This document shows positions 7,893 through 15,401 of a DNA stretch of 48,064 nucleotides, piece after piece. This stretch comes from a bacterium (GTDB lineage: Bacteria > Patescibacteriota > Microgenomatia > Curtissbacterales > GWA2-41-24), in the NCBI GenBank assembly GCA_021813125.1, contig JAKALT010000007.1:1-48064 (forward strand). The letters run 5' to 3'. Under the pieces are notes generated by a model. That model did no database searches, was not told the DNA's origin, and was given only the letters and a program-made list of their open reading frames with translations. Every line of letters begins with the position of its first letter. The stretch's first letter is position 1. Position numbers and translations under genes: made by a program.

Positions 7893-9113
7893 ATGACTCA
7901 CGAAATTGCATCACATGCGCCCACACCAGATAGGCTGTTTGACCTGGAAGAGGCTTTAAAAAAGACCGAAATCACCCATTTTGGCCCGGCAACTTTGGCA
8001 AGCGTCGCCTGCGGCACAAGAGTTACAAACGACGATTTGCTTTATGAATTCAAAGTATGCACCAATGCCAGCCCTGAAGAAGCCGAAGCCGCCGATGAAC
8101 TACTCAAAGCAACCGGCATAACCGTCAGGTATGCCTCTTGGGAAATCACCCTTACTCACGATGAAATCCTCCAAAGGACGACCAAAATCGGAGCCCATCT
8201 AATAAAGTCTCTCATGAAAGAAAAAGGTTGGGAGTCGGTAGATGCGGTTCTCGACACCTCTGCTTCACTACCCGAAAACATAGGTAAAAAGGTAATTGAA
8301 GAGGCAGGTCTTAATACTGAAACTACTGCTTCAAAACCGTATCGGGTAGCATGCGCGGGCGCAATTGCGGCAATAGTCGATACTCTGGCTGATCCCGAAA
8401 TGAAAGACAAGCGGGTAATTGTATTGGCTCTTGAGCCTTTGAGCCAGCATGTAAAACCATCTCAATGCGGTTCGAAAGACACGATACCCCTGCCTGCGAT
8501 TTTTGGAGACGACTTTGCCACTATTGGCTTCAACACAGACGATTTTGAAGTTGTTGGACCCAGGACACATATAATCGATGACGGTGCACATATTCGTTTT
8601 GACGCCGATTATTCGCTTCTACCAACAGACGAGACATCAATTCCGAAGCACTACACCTTCGGGGAAAGGGGAAGGGAAATTAGTTCAATCACCCCAAACA
8701 GAGTTCTCCTTGCTATCCAAAAACCGGAAAACGGAATGCCTTCGTCTATGTACGGCAGGGGAGTCTACAATTTTTTTGTGCCTGAGACAATAAGAGTCCT
8801 GGAAGATGTTGTTGAAAGGGCAAAGCGGCAGGGAATCAATGTTAGGCAAGCTGTCATGCACCAGCCTAGTTTGAAAGTAAACCAAGGCCTAAAGAGGCGC
8901 GCAACTGAAAAACACCCAAACCTCGCAGGTCTCGACATACCCGATTTTCTCCTTGGTCAAATTAAAAGATCTAACAGCAGCTCCGCAACATCGCTTGTAG
9001 TTTGGCAGCATTTGGCAAAAGAAGGAAAACTTGACCCAAACCAACCTCTTTTAGTTTGCGCCCCAGGCATTGGCTCCGCAATCTCGGCAGGCGTTATCGT
9101 CCCCGCTAAATAA
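7893..9113 (+). CDS. FabH-like ketosynthase (thiolase superfamily), substrate unknown
   Basis: The 406-residue protein has a recognisable beta-ketoacyl-ACP synthase III or HMG-CoA-synthase-like catalytic set: Cys154 in RVACAGAIAA, His323 in VMHQPSLKVN (compare H-Q-A-N in FabH) and Asn361 in RSNSSSATS. The C-terminus ends with a G-I-G-S-A-I-S-A-G loop as in KAS III. FabH condenses acetyl-CoA with malonyl-ACP. This protein is about 80 residues longer than typical FabH, with an extended N-terminus and an insertion around 190-290. No other fatty-acid gene is present, and CPR bacteria usually lack fatty-acid synthesis, so the substrate is uncertain. It could be an HMG-CoA-type or specialised acyl condensing enzyme. 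All three catalytic residues are intact. Confidence 0.75.
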   Translation: MTHEIASHAPTPDRLFDLEEALKKTEITHFGPATLASVACGTRVTNDDLLYEFKVCTNASPEEAEAADELLKATGITVRYASWEITLTHDEILQRTTKIGAHLIKSLMKEKGWESVDAVLDTSASLPENIGKKVIEEAGLNTETTASKPYRVACAGAIAAIVDTLADPEMKDKRVIVLALEPLSQHVKPSQCGSKDTIPLPAIFGDDFATIGFNTDDFEVVGPRTHIIDDGAHIRFDADYSLLPTDETSIPKHYTFGERGREISSITPNRVLLAIQKPENGMPSSMYGRGVYNFFVPETIRVLEDVVERAKRQGINVRQAVMHQPSLKVNQGLKRRATEKHPNLAGLDIPDFLLGQIKRSNSSSATSLVVWQHLAKEGKLDPNQPLLVCAPGIGSAISAGVIVPAK

Positions 9114-9125
9114 TCGACAAACCCC

Positions 9126-9153
9126 TTGACAAACAAAAAAACCTTGCTAAAAT
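9126..9153 (+). promoter_or_regulatory. Strong groESL promoter
   Basis: Consensus -35 TTGACA (9126-9131), a 16-bp spacer and an extended -10 TGCTAAAAT (hexamer 9148-9153). It is one of the best sigma-70-type promoters in the window and precedes groES by about 100 nt. A vegetative promoter combined with an overlapping repressor site is the usual arrangement for HrcA-controlled chaperonins. Confidence 0.75.
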
Positions 9154-9154
9154 A

Positions 9155-9184
9155 TTAGCAGTCACGGACACTAAGTGCTCGTGA
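9155..9184 (+). promoter_or_regulatory. CIRCE-like operator and overlapping palindrome at the groES transcription start
   Basis: TTAGCAGTC at 9155-9163 and AAGTGCTCG at 9173-9181 are spaced by exactly 9 nt, as in CIRCE (TTAGCACTC-N9-GAGTGCTAA). The left half matches 8 of 9 positions and the right half 6 of 9. Overlapping it, TCACGGACACT (9162-9172) and AGTGCTCGTGA (9174-9184) form a near-perfect palindrome followed by TTTTT. The site directly follows the -10, where HrcA would block initiation; it might also act as an RNA hairpin. No hrcA is in the window, so the CIRCE reading is inference. Confidence 0.5.
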
Positions 9185-9197
9185 TTTTTGCCCAAAA

Positions 9198-9253
9198 AGG
9201 ATTGAGGATTGAGAACTGAGTAGTTAACTCAGAACTAACAACTCAGAACTAAC
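9198..9253 (+). repeat. Heptad tandem array, eight 7-nt units, before groES
   Basis: Exactly 56 nt parse into eight consecutive 7-nt units. The first two are identical (AGGATTG), and the last four are an exact 14-nt duplication of AACTCAGAACTAAC. The middle units, such as AGAACTG, grade between the two types. The array ends 2 nt before the groES ATG, so it occupies the groES ribosome-binding region and leaves no canonical Shine-Dalgarno close to the start. Confidence 0.8.
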
Positions 9254-9255
9254 CA

Positions 9256-9540
9256 ATGATAAAACCATTAGCCGGATACGTCTTAATAGAACCTGCCCCA
9301 AAAGAAACTAAAACAGCCAGTGGAATTGTCCTTCCGGAATCAGCCGAAGAAAAACCGCAGGAAGGAAAAGTTATCGCTTGCGGTGATGATTTAGTCGAAG
9401 AAGGAAAAACCGTCAAATGTCCTGTAAAAGTAGGGGAAAAGGTCATTTACAAAAAATGGGGCGGAAACGAACTTAAAGTCGAAGGAAAGGAGCTTTTGCT
9501 CATCAAATTTGAGGATTTGATGGCAATAGTAGGGAAATAA
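9256..9540 (+). CDS. groES: Co-chaperonin GroES
   Basis: The 94-residue protein is the normal size of Hsp10. It starts MIKPLAGYVLIEPAPKETKT, has the mobile-loop region SGIVLPESA (about 22-30), then GKVIACGDD, VGEKVIYKKWGGNELKVEGKE split around the barrel, and ends LIKFEDLMAIVGK. It caps the GroEL ring during ATP-driven folding in the cytoplasm. It is the first gene of the groES - small ORF - groEL unit, under the promoter at 9126-9153 with the CIRCE-like site. Confidence 0.97.
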   Translation: MIKPLAGYVLIEPAPKETKTASGIVLPESAEEKPQEGKVIACGDDLVEEGKTVKCPVKVGEKVIYKKWGGNELKVEGKELLLIKFEDLMAIVGK

Positions 9541-9541
9541 A

Positions 9542-9727
9542 ATGAGCCTAAAGGACCGAGAATCGTCAGACAAAAATTCAATTCAGATGATACAAAAGCT
9601 TGATTCATCTGTTGTAGTCAGATTCTATGAAGGAGAACCCCCCATTCTTATAGAAGAAAGTCAATCACAAGCCGTCCAAACGCCAAAAAGTCCATTTGAG
9701 GAAAAACACCAGAAAATCCATTTTTGA
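9542..9727 (+). CDS. Small hypothetical protein between groES and groEL
   Basis: A 61-residue frame starts at ATG one base after the groES stop and ends 21 nt before groEL. The start is charged and polar (MSLKDRESSDKNS), followed by an amphipathic stretch (IQKLDSSVVVRFYEGEPPI) and a Gln/Ser/Lys-rich tail. I recognise no domain. Because groES and groEL are usually adjacent, an intercalated frame filling the gap almost exactly is suggestive, but it could be non-coding filler. No membrane segment or cysteine is present. Confidence 0.5.
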   Translation: MSLKDRESSDKNSIQMIQKLDSSVVVRFYEGEPPILIEESQSQAVQTPKSPFEEKHQKIHF

Positions 9728-9748
9728 GAAAAACCAAGGACTAAACAA

Positions 9749-11374
9749 ATGGCTAAACAACTTTTATACGCAGAAGAAGCAAGAACAAAACTAAAGGCAG
9801 GTGTCGACAAGCTCGCAGCAGCCGTTGCAACTACTCTAGGCCCAAAAGGCAGGAATGTAGCCTTAGACAAGAAGTGGGGGGCCCCAAACGTTATCCACGA
9901 CGGTGTTACCGTCGCCAAAGAAATTGAACTCGAAGACCCGTTTGAAAACATGGGCGCATCACTTGTTAAAGAAGCAGCCAGCAAAACCAACGATTCTGCA
10001 GGAGACGGAACCACAACCGCAACAGTATTAGCACAAGCCATAGTAGAAGAAGGCCTCAAAAATGTAACTGCCGGCGCCAATCCAATGATCCTAAAACATG
10101 GTGTAGAGAAGGCAACCGAGGCAGTAGTAGCGGAACTTAAGAAAATGGCTAAAAAAGTTGCCGACCGTGGTGAAATTGAAAAAATCGCCACAATTTCCGC
10201 AGCCGATGCCACAATCGGCAAAATGATAGCCGACGCCCTGGAAAAAGTCGGCGCCGATGGTGTAGTCACGGTTGAAGAATCAAAAGGCTTGGATACCTAC
10301 GTTGACACCAAAGAAGGCATGGAGTTTGACCGCGGTTTCGTATCCCCTTATTTTGTTACCGACACGGACAAAATGAAGGCAATAGTAGACGACGCTCACA
10401 TTTTAATTACCGACCAAAAAATCGCATCTTTAAACGACCTTTTGCAATTCTTGGAAAATTTCGTCAAAGTGAGCAAAAACTTAGTCATTATAGCCGACGA
10501 AGTTGAAGGTGAAGCCCTGGCAACCTTGGTCATAAACAGAATCAAAAGCACATTCAACGTTCTGGCTGTCAAAGCCCCCGGTTTTGGTGACCGCCGAAAA
10601 GAAATGCTCGAAGACATCGCAATTCTTACAGGTGGAACTGTTATCTCTGAAGACATGGGCAGGAAACTTGAATCAGTAACCATTGATGATCTAGGAAAAG
10701 CGGATCAGGTAATTTCCGACAAAGAAAATACAATTATAGTTGGCGGAAAAGGTACAAAAAACGCAATTGACGCCCGAATAAAACAAATCAGAAACGAAAT
10801 CGAAACAACCGACAGCGATTTTGACCGCGAAAAGCTTCAGGAGCGTTTGGCCAAGCTTTCCGGCGGCGTTGCCGTCATAAATGTCGGTGCGGCTACCGAA
10901 ATCGAGCTCAAAGAGAAAAAAGAAAGGGTAGACGATGCTGTTCATGCTACAAAAGCCGCTGTTGAAGAAGGTTATGTTGTAGGTGGAGGGGTTGCTCTGG
11001 TGCGCGTCAGCAAATCACTCGACAAACTTATATCCTCAACCGCCGAAAATGACGAAAGAATCGGTGTTGAAATTGTCAAAGCAGCACTCAATAAACCGCT
11101 TGCAATGCTTGCCAAAAATGCAGGGATAGACAGCGGCTGGGCGGTCAAAGAAGTTGAAAAAGCTGCCGGCAATGTCGGTTTGAATGCCCTAAACGGTAAA
11201 TTCGAAGATTTGGTTGCAGCAGGCGTTATCGACCCTGTCAAAGTTACCCGGTCTGCACTCCAAAACGCAGCCTCCGTTGCCATGATGATTTTAACTACAG
11301 AAGCTTTGGTTACAGACCTTCCGGAAAAAGAAAAAGCCCCTATGATGCCTCCGGGCGGCATGGGCGACTATTAA
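9749..11374 (+). CDS. groEL: Chaperonin GroEL (Hsp60)
   Basis: The 541-residue protein is the full length of the family. Signatures include [16 protein letters not shown] near residue 30, the ATP-binding [10 protein letters not shown] segment near 87, [19 protein letters not shown] near 280, and [15 protein letters not shown] (about 405-419), which overlaps the GroEL signature. The C-terminus is short, [10 protein letters not shown], without the long Gly-Gly-Met tail of E. coli GroEL. It forms the folding double ring with GroES. AAGGA about 13 nt upstream of the ATG is a possible weak ribosome-binding site. A terminator follows at 11439-11466. Confidence 0.98.
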   Translation: MAKQLLYAEEARTKLKAGVDKLAAAVATTLGPKGRNVALDKKWGAPNVIHDGVTVAKEIELEDPFENMGASLVKEAASKTNDSAGDGTTTATVLAQAIVEEGLKNVTAGANPMILKHGVEKATEAVVAELKKMAKKVADRGEIEKIATISAADATIGKMIADALEKVGADGVVTVEESKGLDTYVDTKEGMEFDRGFVSPYFVTDTDKMKAIVDDAHILITDQKIASLNDLLQFLENFVKVSKNLVIIADEVEGEALATLVINRIKSTFNVLAVKAPGFGDRRKEMLEDIAILTGGTVISEDMGRKLESVTIDDLGKADQVISDKENTIIVGGKGTKNAIDARIKQIRNEIETTDSDFDREKLQERLAKLSGGVAVINVGAATEIELKEKKERVDDAVHATKAAVEEGYVVGGGVALVRVSKSLDKLISSTAENDERIGVEIVKAALNKPLAMLAKNAGIDSGWAVKEVEKAAGNVGLNALNGKFEDLVAAGVIDPVKVTRSALQNAASVAMMILTTEALVTDLPEKEKAPMMPPGGMGDY

Positions 11375-11404
11375 AACCTAAATCCCACTTCAGTATCTTG
11401 ACTG

Positions 11405-11419
11405 CTCCAAATATTGGAG
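11405..11419 (+). other. Perfect hairpin after groEL
   Basis: CTCCAA and TTGGAG form a perfect 6-bp stem around ATA, 30 nt after the groEL stop. No U-tract follows, so it may be a 3-prime stabilising hairpin ahead of the real terminator at 11439-11466. Confidence 0.45.
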
Positions 11420-11438
11420 TTAACTTTGAATTGTACTA

Positions 11439-11466
11439 GCTTTTGTGCAAAGAAAAGCCTTTTTTT
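11439..11466 (+). terminator. Intrinsic terminator of the groESL unit
   Basis: GCTTTT (11439-11444) pairs with AAAAGC (11453-11458) around an 8-nt loop and is followed by CTTTTTTT. The stem is A/T-rich, but the T-run is long. It separates groEL from the small ORF at 11472. Confidence 0.6.
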
Positions 11467-11471
11467 GAATT

Positions 11472-11687
11472 ATGTCAGCAAGAGAAAGAGGAATGTATGG
11501 TGAAGTCATTCATCCAAGGGCGGCCTTGAAAGGTCACGACGGAGGAAGAGGGCCGACACCAAACCAGCGAGATCATCTTAACACTATCCACTGGAGAAGA
11601 ATATTAGATGGGTTGCCTAAACCTCGTACACAAACAAGCCCAAGGGAATCAGTATTATCTCCTGAATCAGCCCTAAACCTTTCTTGA
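11472..11687 (+). CDS. Small hypothetical protein
   Basis: A 71-residue frame rich in Arg, Pro, Gly and His, starting MSARERGMYGEVIHP with no membrane segment. It follows the groEL terminator by 5 nt, and I see no clear promoter or ribosome-binding site for it. Its stop lies 9 nt from the convergent gene's stop at 11697, the same tight convergent spacing seen elsewhere in the window, which mildly supports it being a gene. No domain is recognised; it may be spurious. Confidence 0.4.
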   Translation: MSARERGMYGEVIHPRAALKGHDGGRGPTPNQRDHLNTIHWRRILDGLPKPRTQTSPRESVLSPESALNLS

Positions 11688-11696
11688 GGGGCTGAA

Positions 11697-12389
11697 CTAC
11701 TTCAGCACGATCTTAATCATCGCATTTCCTACATTTGCCGCAAAATCACTCATATCGGTTTTTGCCTGAATCCTATATGTTTTTGGGCCGTACTGGAAGG
11801 GTATCTTGGCAGAAGTTCTAAATTCACCCGTTGACGAGGATGAAGAAATCTCACTTTCATAATAAGGGTTGTTGTCATTGACATTAATTATTCTTGCCCA
11901 AGCTTTCCCGTTACCGTTTGTTACCCAGATTGAAGCCTGAAACACCATGTAGTCAATTGGCGGATATTTATTTGTGTCGATTGAAACTTCCGCACCGCTT
12001 ATATCAGAATAAGTGCTGCTCTTTGAAGATCCGGACCCGATGGGAATAAATATTTCCTTTTGCGCTGTTTGGATTATCGTTTGTGTTTCTTTTTGAATAA
12101 CAGTTTGTACGGGTTGAGATTGACTTTGGCTCCGAGGCTGAGTTGTCTGAGGTTGAACCGTAGGGCTTTCATGAGCAGAGGCTAAAGGTGCGGGAGATGG
12201 TGTTGCAAAAATCACACCTGGCGGAGGGCTTACAGCTACATTACCTTCAGAATTAGCTTTAGAAGAAGAAAGTTCGGCCGGCGTCTTTTTAAAGATCCAC
12301 CAGTTTAAAATTGCCAAATCTAAAAGTGCCACCACCAAAATAGCTAAACCGAATTTGGAAAGGATTTTAGAAGCCAAAGATTGTTCCAT
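11697..12389 (-). CDS. Membrane-anchored protein with Pro/Ser/Gln-rich linker, unknown
   Basis: The 230-residue protein has one N-terminal membrane segment (about 11-34, including LAILVVALLDLAILNWWIF). A low-complexity extracytoplasmic linker rich in Pro, Ser, Gln and Thr follows (about 38-115). A compact C-terminal domain (about 118-230) of beta-rich character has YPPIDYMVFQASIWV and PFQYGPKTYRIQAKTDM. The architecture suggests a surface domain held off the membrane by a stalk. I recognise no family. It is divergent from the PH-domain gene. Confidence 0.75.
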   Translation of the reverse strand: MEQSLASKILSKFGLAILVVALLDLAILNWWIFKKTPAELSSSKANSEGNVAVSPPPGVIFATPSPAPLASAHESPTVQPQTTQPRSQSQSQPVQTVIQKETQTIIQTAQKEIFIPIGSGSSKSSTYSDISGAEVSIDTNKYPPIDYMVFQASIWVTNGNGKAWARIINVNDNNPYYESEISSSSSTGEFRTSAKIPFQYGPKTYRIQAKTDMSDFAANVGNAMIKIVLK

Positions 12390-12477
12390 AGGCAGTATTA
12401 ACCTTATTTTAGTCGTTGAAACGGTTATTGTCTAAGAAGCAATTTTAAAAAGTCATTATGATAAACTTAAAGTTGAA

Positions 12478-12984
12478 GTGGAACACAAAAAACCCCCTAA
12501 AGGCAAAAAGAAACAGCTCCAAAAACTTTTAGGAAGTGGGGAAGAGGTTGTTTATGTTACATCTATAGGAAGCCGCTATTTTTGGATAAACTTTATCACC
12601 ATGCTGCCTTTGGCATTTCTATTAATCGGGATGCCAAAACTTTCCCAGTTGGTCAGACAGCGCCAGTCATTCACGTATGCTCTCACAAATCGCCGTTTTA
12701 TGATAATTCGCGGTATTTTCTCAAGAAAAATTGTGACGGCACCCTTAACTGCAATTACCCACGTGACAATTGAACAGTCATTCGTCCAAAGGTTTGTCTA
12801 TAACACCGGCCATCTTGTCATCATTACAGCCGGATTCGACCAAAGGGAAATCGTTATCGAAAATATCGGCAATCCGGTCGAATTCAAAATTATGATAGAG
12901 GAACTAACCAGAAAGATCGAAGATTCTTGGGAAGGTGAAGACGACAAAAAAGAAACGTTTAAGCTGCGTTCTCTCTCAGGTTAA
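12478..12984 (+). CDS. Bacterial PH-domain (DUF304/bPH2-type) membrane protein
   Basis: The 168-residue protein begins at GTG. After a basic start (KKPPKGKKKQLQK) there is a single clear hydrophobic segment (about 30-55), then the bPH2 signature YALTNRRFMIIRGIFSRK and PLTAITHVTIEQS (about 75-115), continuing VYNTGHLVIITAG. Such proteins (YdbS/YdbT-like) sit in the membrane with a cytosolic PH-like domain of unknown ligand. The acidic/basic tail is unusual for the family. Its stop codon interlocks with that of the convergent M23 gene in the sequence TTAA at 12981-12984. Confidence 0.85.
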   Translation: MEHKKPPKGKKKQLQKLLGSGEEVVYVTSIGSRYFWINFITMLPLAFLLIGMPKLSQLVRQRQSFTYALTNRRFMIIRGIFSRKIVTAPLTAITHVTIEQSFVQRFVYNTGHLVIITAGFDQREIVIENIGNPVEFKIMIEELTRKIEDSWEGEDDKKETFKLRSLSG

Positions 12985-13742
12985 TTGTCCGGCAAAACAC
13001 TTGAAGGATTAATCATAACCCCATTATCAAAAACCTCAATATGAACGTGCGGCCCGGTTGTATGTCCGGTTAAACCGACGTTTCCAATTTTTGTCGTTTC
13101 GGAAATCACATCACCTCTACCAACATCCATTCTGCTCATATGGGCGTAAAGCGACTGTAACCCGTCGCCGTGGTCGATAATAACCGTATTTCCATGGCCG
13201 TCAGGCATAAAACCAACATATATTACTTTTCCGCCCCCCAAAGGATAAATTGGAGACCCGTATGCTGCCGCAATGTCGTCGGCTCTATGATAACCACTAA
13301 ACCCTTGCGAAATCACACCCCCGACAACCGGCATTCTAAAATTGAATGGAGACCTTTTTGCAGCTATACTGGCCTGAAGCAGTATTTCGTCAGGATTTTT
13401 CGCTTCATTATTTTTTGCAACCAATATTGCTTCTCCATTGACTTTAATATCTGCCTCTTTAGCCTTAAGATAACCGGCACCGATATTTGTCAAAAACAGC
13501 AAAATAATAAGGATTAAGGTTAGTTTTGAAAACAGCCTTATTCTTGGCCTTATAGCAATTTGATTTTGAACGCCCTTGAACCCGTGCTTTATAGCTTTGT
13601 TAGCCTCCATTTTGGCGTATTTGCGAATAAGTCGGCTGTATTTGTTTTTGAAAACGACGAACCTAAAAGAGCGTTTTGCAGCTCTTTTTGCGATTACAAC
13701 TTGTCTTTTTACAGACTTTCTAAGTTGTTTGTTTAGTTTCAT
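12981..13742 (-). CDS. M23-family metallopeptidase (LytM-type)
   Basis: The 253-residue protein has a very basic cytoplasmic N-terminus (Lys/Arg-rich, 1-70), one membrane segment (about 72-92) and an extracytoplasmic LytM domain (about 140-250). Zinc-ligand motifs are present: the H-x-x-x-D of YHRADDIAAAYG (usually HxGxD) and the HxH of TGPHVHIEVFDNG. The YVGFMPDGHGNTVIIDHGDG segment matches the fold. M23 enzymes cut peptide bridges in peptidoglycan. The long arginine/lysine-rich leader is unusual and may bind an anionic partner. A structured 5-prime leader (13752-13859) precedes the gene. Confidence 0.93.
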   Translation of the reverse strand: MKLNKQLRKSVKRQVVIAKRAAKRSFRFVVFKNKYSRLIRKYAKMEANKAIKHGFKGVQNQIAIRPRIRLFSKLTLILIILLFLTNIGAGYLKAKEADIKVNGEAILVAKNNEAKNPDEILLQASIAAKRSPFNFRMPVVGGVISQGFSGYHRADDIAAAYGSPIYPLGGGKVIYVGFMPDGHGNTVIIDHGDGLQSLYAHMSRMDVGRGDVISETTKIGNVGLTGHTTGPHVHIEVFDNGVMINPSSVLPDN

Positions 13743-13754
13743 TTATTTTTAAAC

Positions 13755-13836
13755 TCCTCAAGCTTTAAAAAGCCCACAAAAACCCCTTTCAGAAAAAAGC
13801 AGGGGATTAATATGGGTATTCAGCCCATAGTGAGGA
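13755..13836 (-). ncRNA. Candidate structured leader RNA with attenuator-like hairpin before the M23 gene
   Basis: Read on the minus strand, the roughly 100-nt leader contains several stems. ATGGG/CCCAT closes a 7-nt loop (13812-13816 with 13824-13828). CCCCT/AGGGG (13801-13805 with 13783-13787) is followed by TTTTT (13778-13782), like an intrinsic terminator. A long-range TCCTCA/TGAGGA pairing (13831-13836 with 13755-13760) would bury the GAGGAG purine tract ahead of the start codon. GGGCT occurs twice, allowing alternative pairing. This suggests cis-regulation of the wall hydrolase, but no known riboswitch consensus is evident to me. Confidence 0.4.
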
Positions 13837-13850
13837 ATTTACAAAGCAAA

Positions 13851-13859
13851 AGTATAGCA
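13851..13859 (-). promoter_or_regulatory. Extended -10 promoter for the M23 gene leader
   Basis: The minus strand reads TGCTATACT, an extended -10. It predicts a transcript start near 13844 and a leader of about 100 nt, much longer than most leaders in this window. Confidence 0.55.
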
Positions 13860-13955
13860 TAAATAGAAGCCAAAGTCAAATCACAAACAAATACTAATAA
13901 AACCTATAGTTATAAAAGGGAATGCATTAAAATCTTGCTTATTTCTAATCTAAAG

Positions 13956-13964
13956 TGTTAATTT
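13956..13964 (+). promoter_or_regulatory. Extended -10, leaderless start of the PEGA/SH3 gene
   Basis: TGTTAATTT (TGn plus TAATTT) ends at 13964. The ATG at 13972 is at the +8 position, so the transcript would begin at or one base before the start codon. Confidence 0.45.
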
Positions 13965-13971
13965 AAATCCA

Positions 13972-14799
13972 ATGCCTAAAGAGGGAATTCGCGCGAAAAA
14001 ATGCAAAAAAAATAAAATTACCGGCCTTGTTTTAATTTATTTTTTAGCCGCTTTTTTACTATCCGGTTGCAGCCTCACGGCTTTTAACAAGCCTGCCGCC
14101 CTTCAAGTGACATCTGTGCCTGGATCATCGGTATTTATGGACGGTAAGCTGTTAGGGAAAACGCCTTATTACTCGGATCAGGTTACATCGGGTGATCACA
14201 CTATCAAACTTTCAGCTTCCCAGTCTAGCTACACTACCCAAATCGCATTAAGGTCAGGAACTTTAACTGTTATAAACCGCGAGCTTGCGGACAATTTTTC
14301 CGCTCAATCTGGCGAAAATCTTTGGCTGGAACCAGGTTTATCGGGAACACTTTTAATTTCTCGCCCACAAGATACGGAAATTACAATTGACGGCAAATTT
14401 TACGGCACCGCGCCGAAACTTATTAAAAATCTCGATGATGGAGACCACCAGGTACAACTCACAAAAGCAGGTTACATAAACCGTCAATTCGCCATTAAAA
14501 CTTCTTCAAAATACAGGTTAACTGCTGATGTGACCCTGGCATCAGAAATAGGAAGGGGCCAGGTTCAGATGGCGGAACCAAGCCCCCAGGTTCAAGTCCA
14601 AAAAGTCGAGATCTTAAAAACCCCTCAGGGATTTTTAAGGGTCAGAAAAGATGCATCTTTAACCAGCGATGAAATTGGCCGCGTTTCCACTGGCGACCAG
14701 TTGGAAGTTATTCAAAAAACCGACGATTGGGTAAAAGTTCTCTTCGAGGGCAAACAAGGTTGGATCTCAAAAACTTACACTAAAGACCTTTCTCAATAA
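13972..14799 (+). CDS. Lipoprotein with two PEGA domains and a C-terminal SH3b domain
   Basis: The 275-residue protein has a basic start, a hydrophobic segment (about 17-31) and lipobox LSGC with Cys33. PEGA domain 1 (about 40-105: VTSVPGSSVFMDGKLLGKTP) and PEGA domain 2 (about 115-185: LISRPQDTEITIDGKFYGTAP) are followed by an SH3b domain (about 205-272: GFLRVRKDAS, GWISKTY). PEGA domains are found on surface proteins, and bacterial SH3b domains often bind peptidoglycan. The likely role is an outer-face scaffold linking wall and surface layer. It is expressed from an apparent leaderless promoter; two small membrane proteins follow. Confidence 0.9.
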   Translation: MPKEGIRAKKCKKNKITGLVLIYFLAAFLLSGCSLTAFNKPAALQVTSVPGSSVFMDGKLLGKTPYYSDQVTSGDHTIKLSASQSSYTTQIALRSGTLTVINRELADNFSAQSGENLWLEPGLSGTLLISRPQDTEITIDGKFYGTAPKLIKNLDDGDHQVQLTKAGYINRQFAIKTSSKYRLTADVTLASEIGRGQVQMAEPSPQVQVQKVEILKTPQGFLRVRKDASLTSDEIGRVSTGDQLEVIQKTDDWVKVLFEGKQGWISKTYTKDLSQ

Positions 14800-14819
14800 C
14801 TACTCTAAATATCTATTGG

Positions 14820-14861
14820 GCTAATCTTGATTCTTGGTACCCGATACTTGATACTTAACTT
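14820..14861 (+). repeat. Heptad tandem array, six 7-nt units, abutting a start codon
   Basis: The 42 nt before ATG 14862 parse into six 7-nt units of a common type; TTGATTC, TTGGTAC and TTGATAC are among them. The last unit ends at the base before the ATG. The spacing replaces any Shine-Dalgarno sequence. Confidence 0.7.
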
Positions 14862-15401
14862 ATGGTCGCCAAAAGTCTCACAAAACTCATAGATGAGGCA
14901 ATTTTCCCCGCCCTTACACTTGTTGTTGCCAAAATGTTAGGCCTTCTTTTGAGCGCATTTTTTCTAAATCTTCCTTTTGAAATTAAAGCTAAAGCAATTT
15001 TTGGCATTTTGCCCGCAATTAATTTTTTAAACGTTTCAAATTATATTACTGCAGAAAATTATTCAAACCTTGCAATGTTTTTGGCGGCTGCTATAGGTGC
15101 CACCTTTGTTTTAATAAGAGCTTATTTTTTCCACGAAAGCCATGTTCACCCCAATCTTCAAGCTAAACTTGCGGCCCTGAATTTGGAAAACATCATTGCC
15201 CCAAGTTACCACCTTTACCATCAGGCTTTAATTTGGTTGATTTTTGTCTGGATGACCGTCGGATTTCTGGTCGTATCCACATTTCTTAAAATTACATATC
15301 CCGCGATTTCGGTAGTGGCCTTTATTCTGGCTGCTAATCTTTCGTGGATTTTTGCAATAGACGTTGAAAAAGAAATAGAAATCACAAAAACTTATCAATG
15401 A
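14862..15401 (+). CDS. Multi-pass membrane protein, unknown
   Basis: The 179-residue protein has about four hydrophobic segments: roughly 14-36, 60-85 (SNLAMFLAAAIGATFVLI), 122-146 (LIWLIFVWMTVGFLVVSTF) and 148-168. A conserved-looking SHVHPNLQAKL loop lies between the second and third. It overlaps the next gene by 4 nt (ATGA), indicating translational coupling. I recognise no family; the pair may form a small membrane complex. Confidence 0.75.
   Translation: MVAKSLTKLIDEAIFPALTLVVAKMLGLLLSAFFLNLPFEIKAKAIFGILPAINFLNVSNYITAENYSNLAMFLAAAIGATFVLIRAYFFHESHVHPNLQAKLAALNLENIIAPSYHLYHQALIWLIFVWMTVGFLVVSTFLKITYPAISVVAFILAANLSWIFAIDVEKEIEITKTYQ

Noticed and set aside
9198-9253. CRISPR array or phage attachment site
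   Set aside because: Units are 7 nt with no unique spacers, and no cas or integrase gene is present.
9661-10269. 202-codon open frame on the minus strand inside groEL
   Set aside because: It is antisense to a clear groEL coding sequence, and its Ala/Ser-rich translation reflects the opposite strand's codons.
13755-13859. c-di-AMP (ydaO/yuaA) riboswitch upstream of the M23 gene
   Set aside because: The gene context fits, but the leader is too short and lacks the conserved internal-loop sequences of that class; kept only as an unclassified leader.
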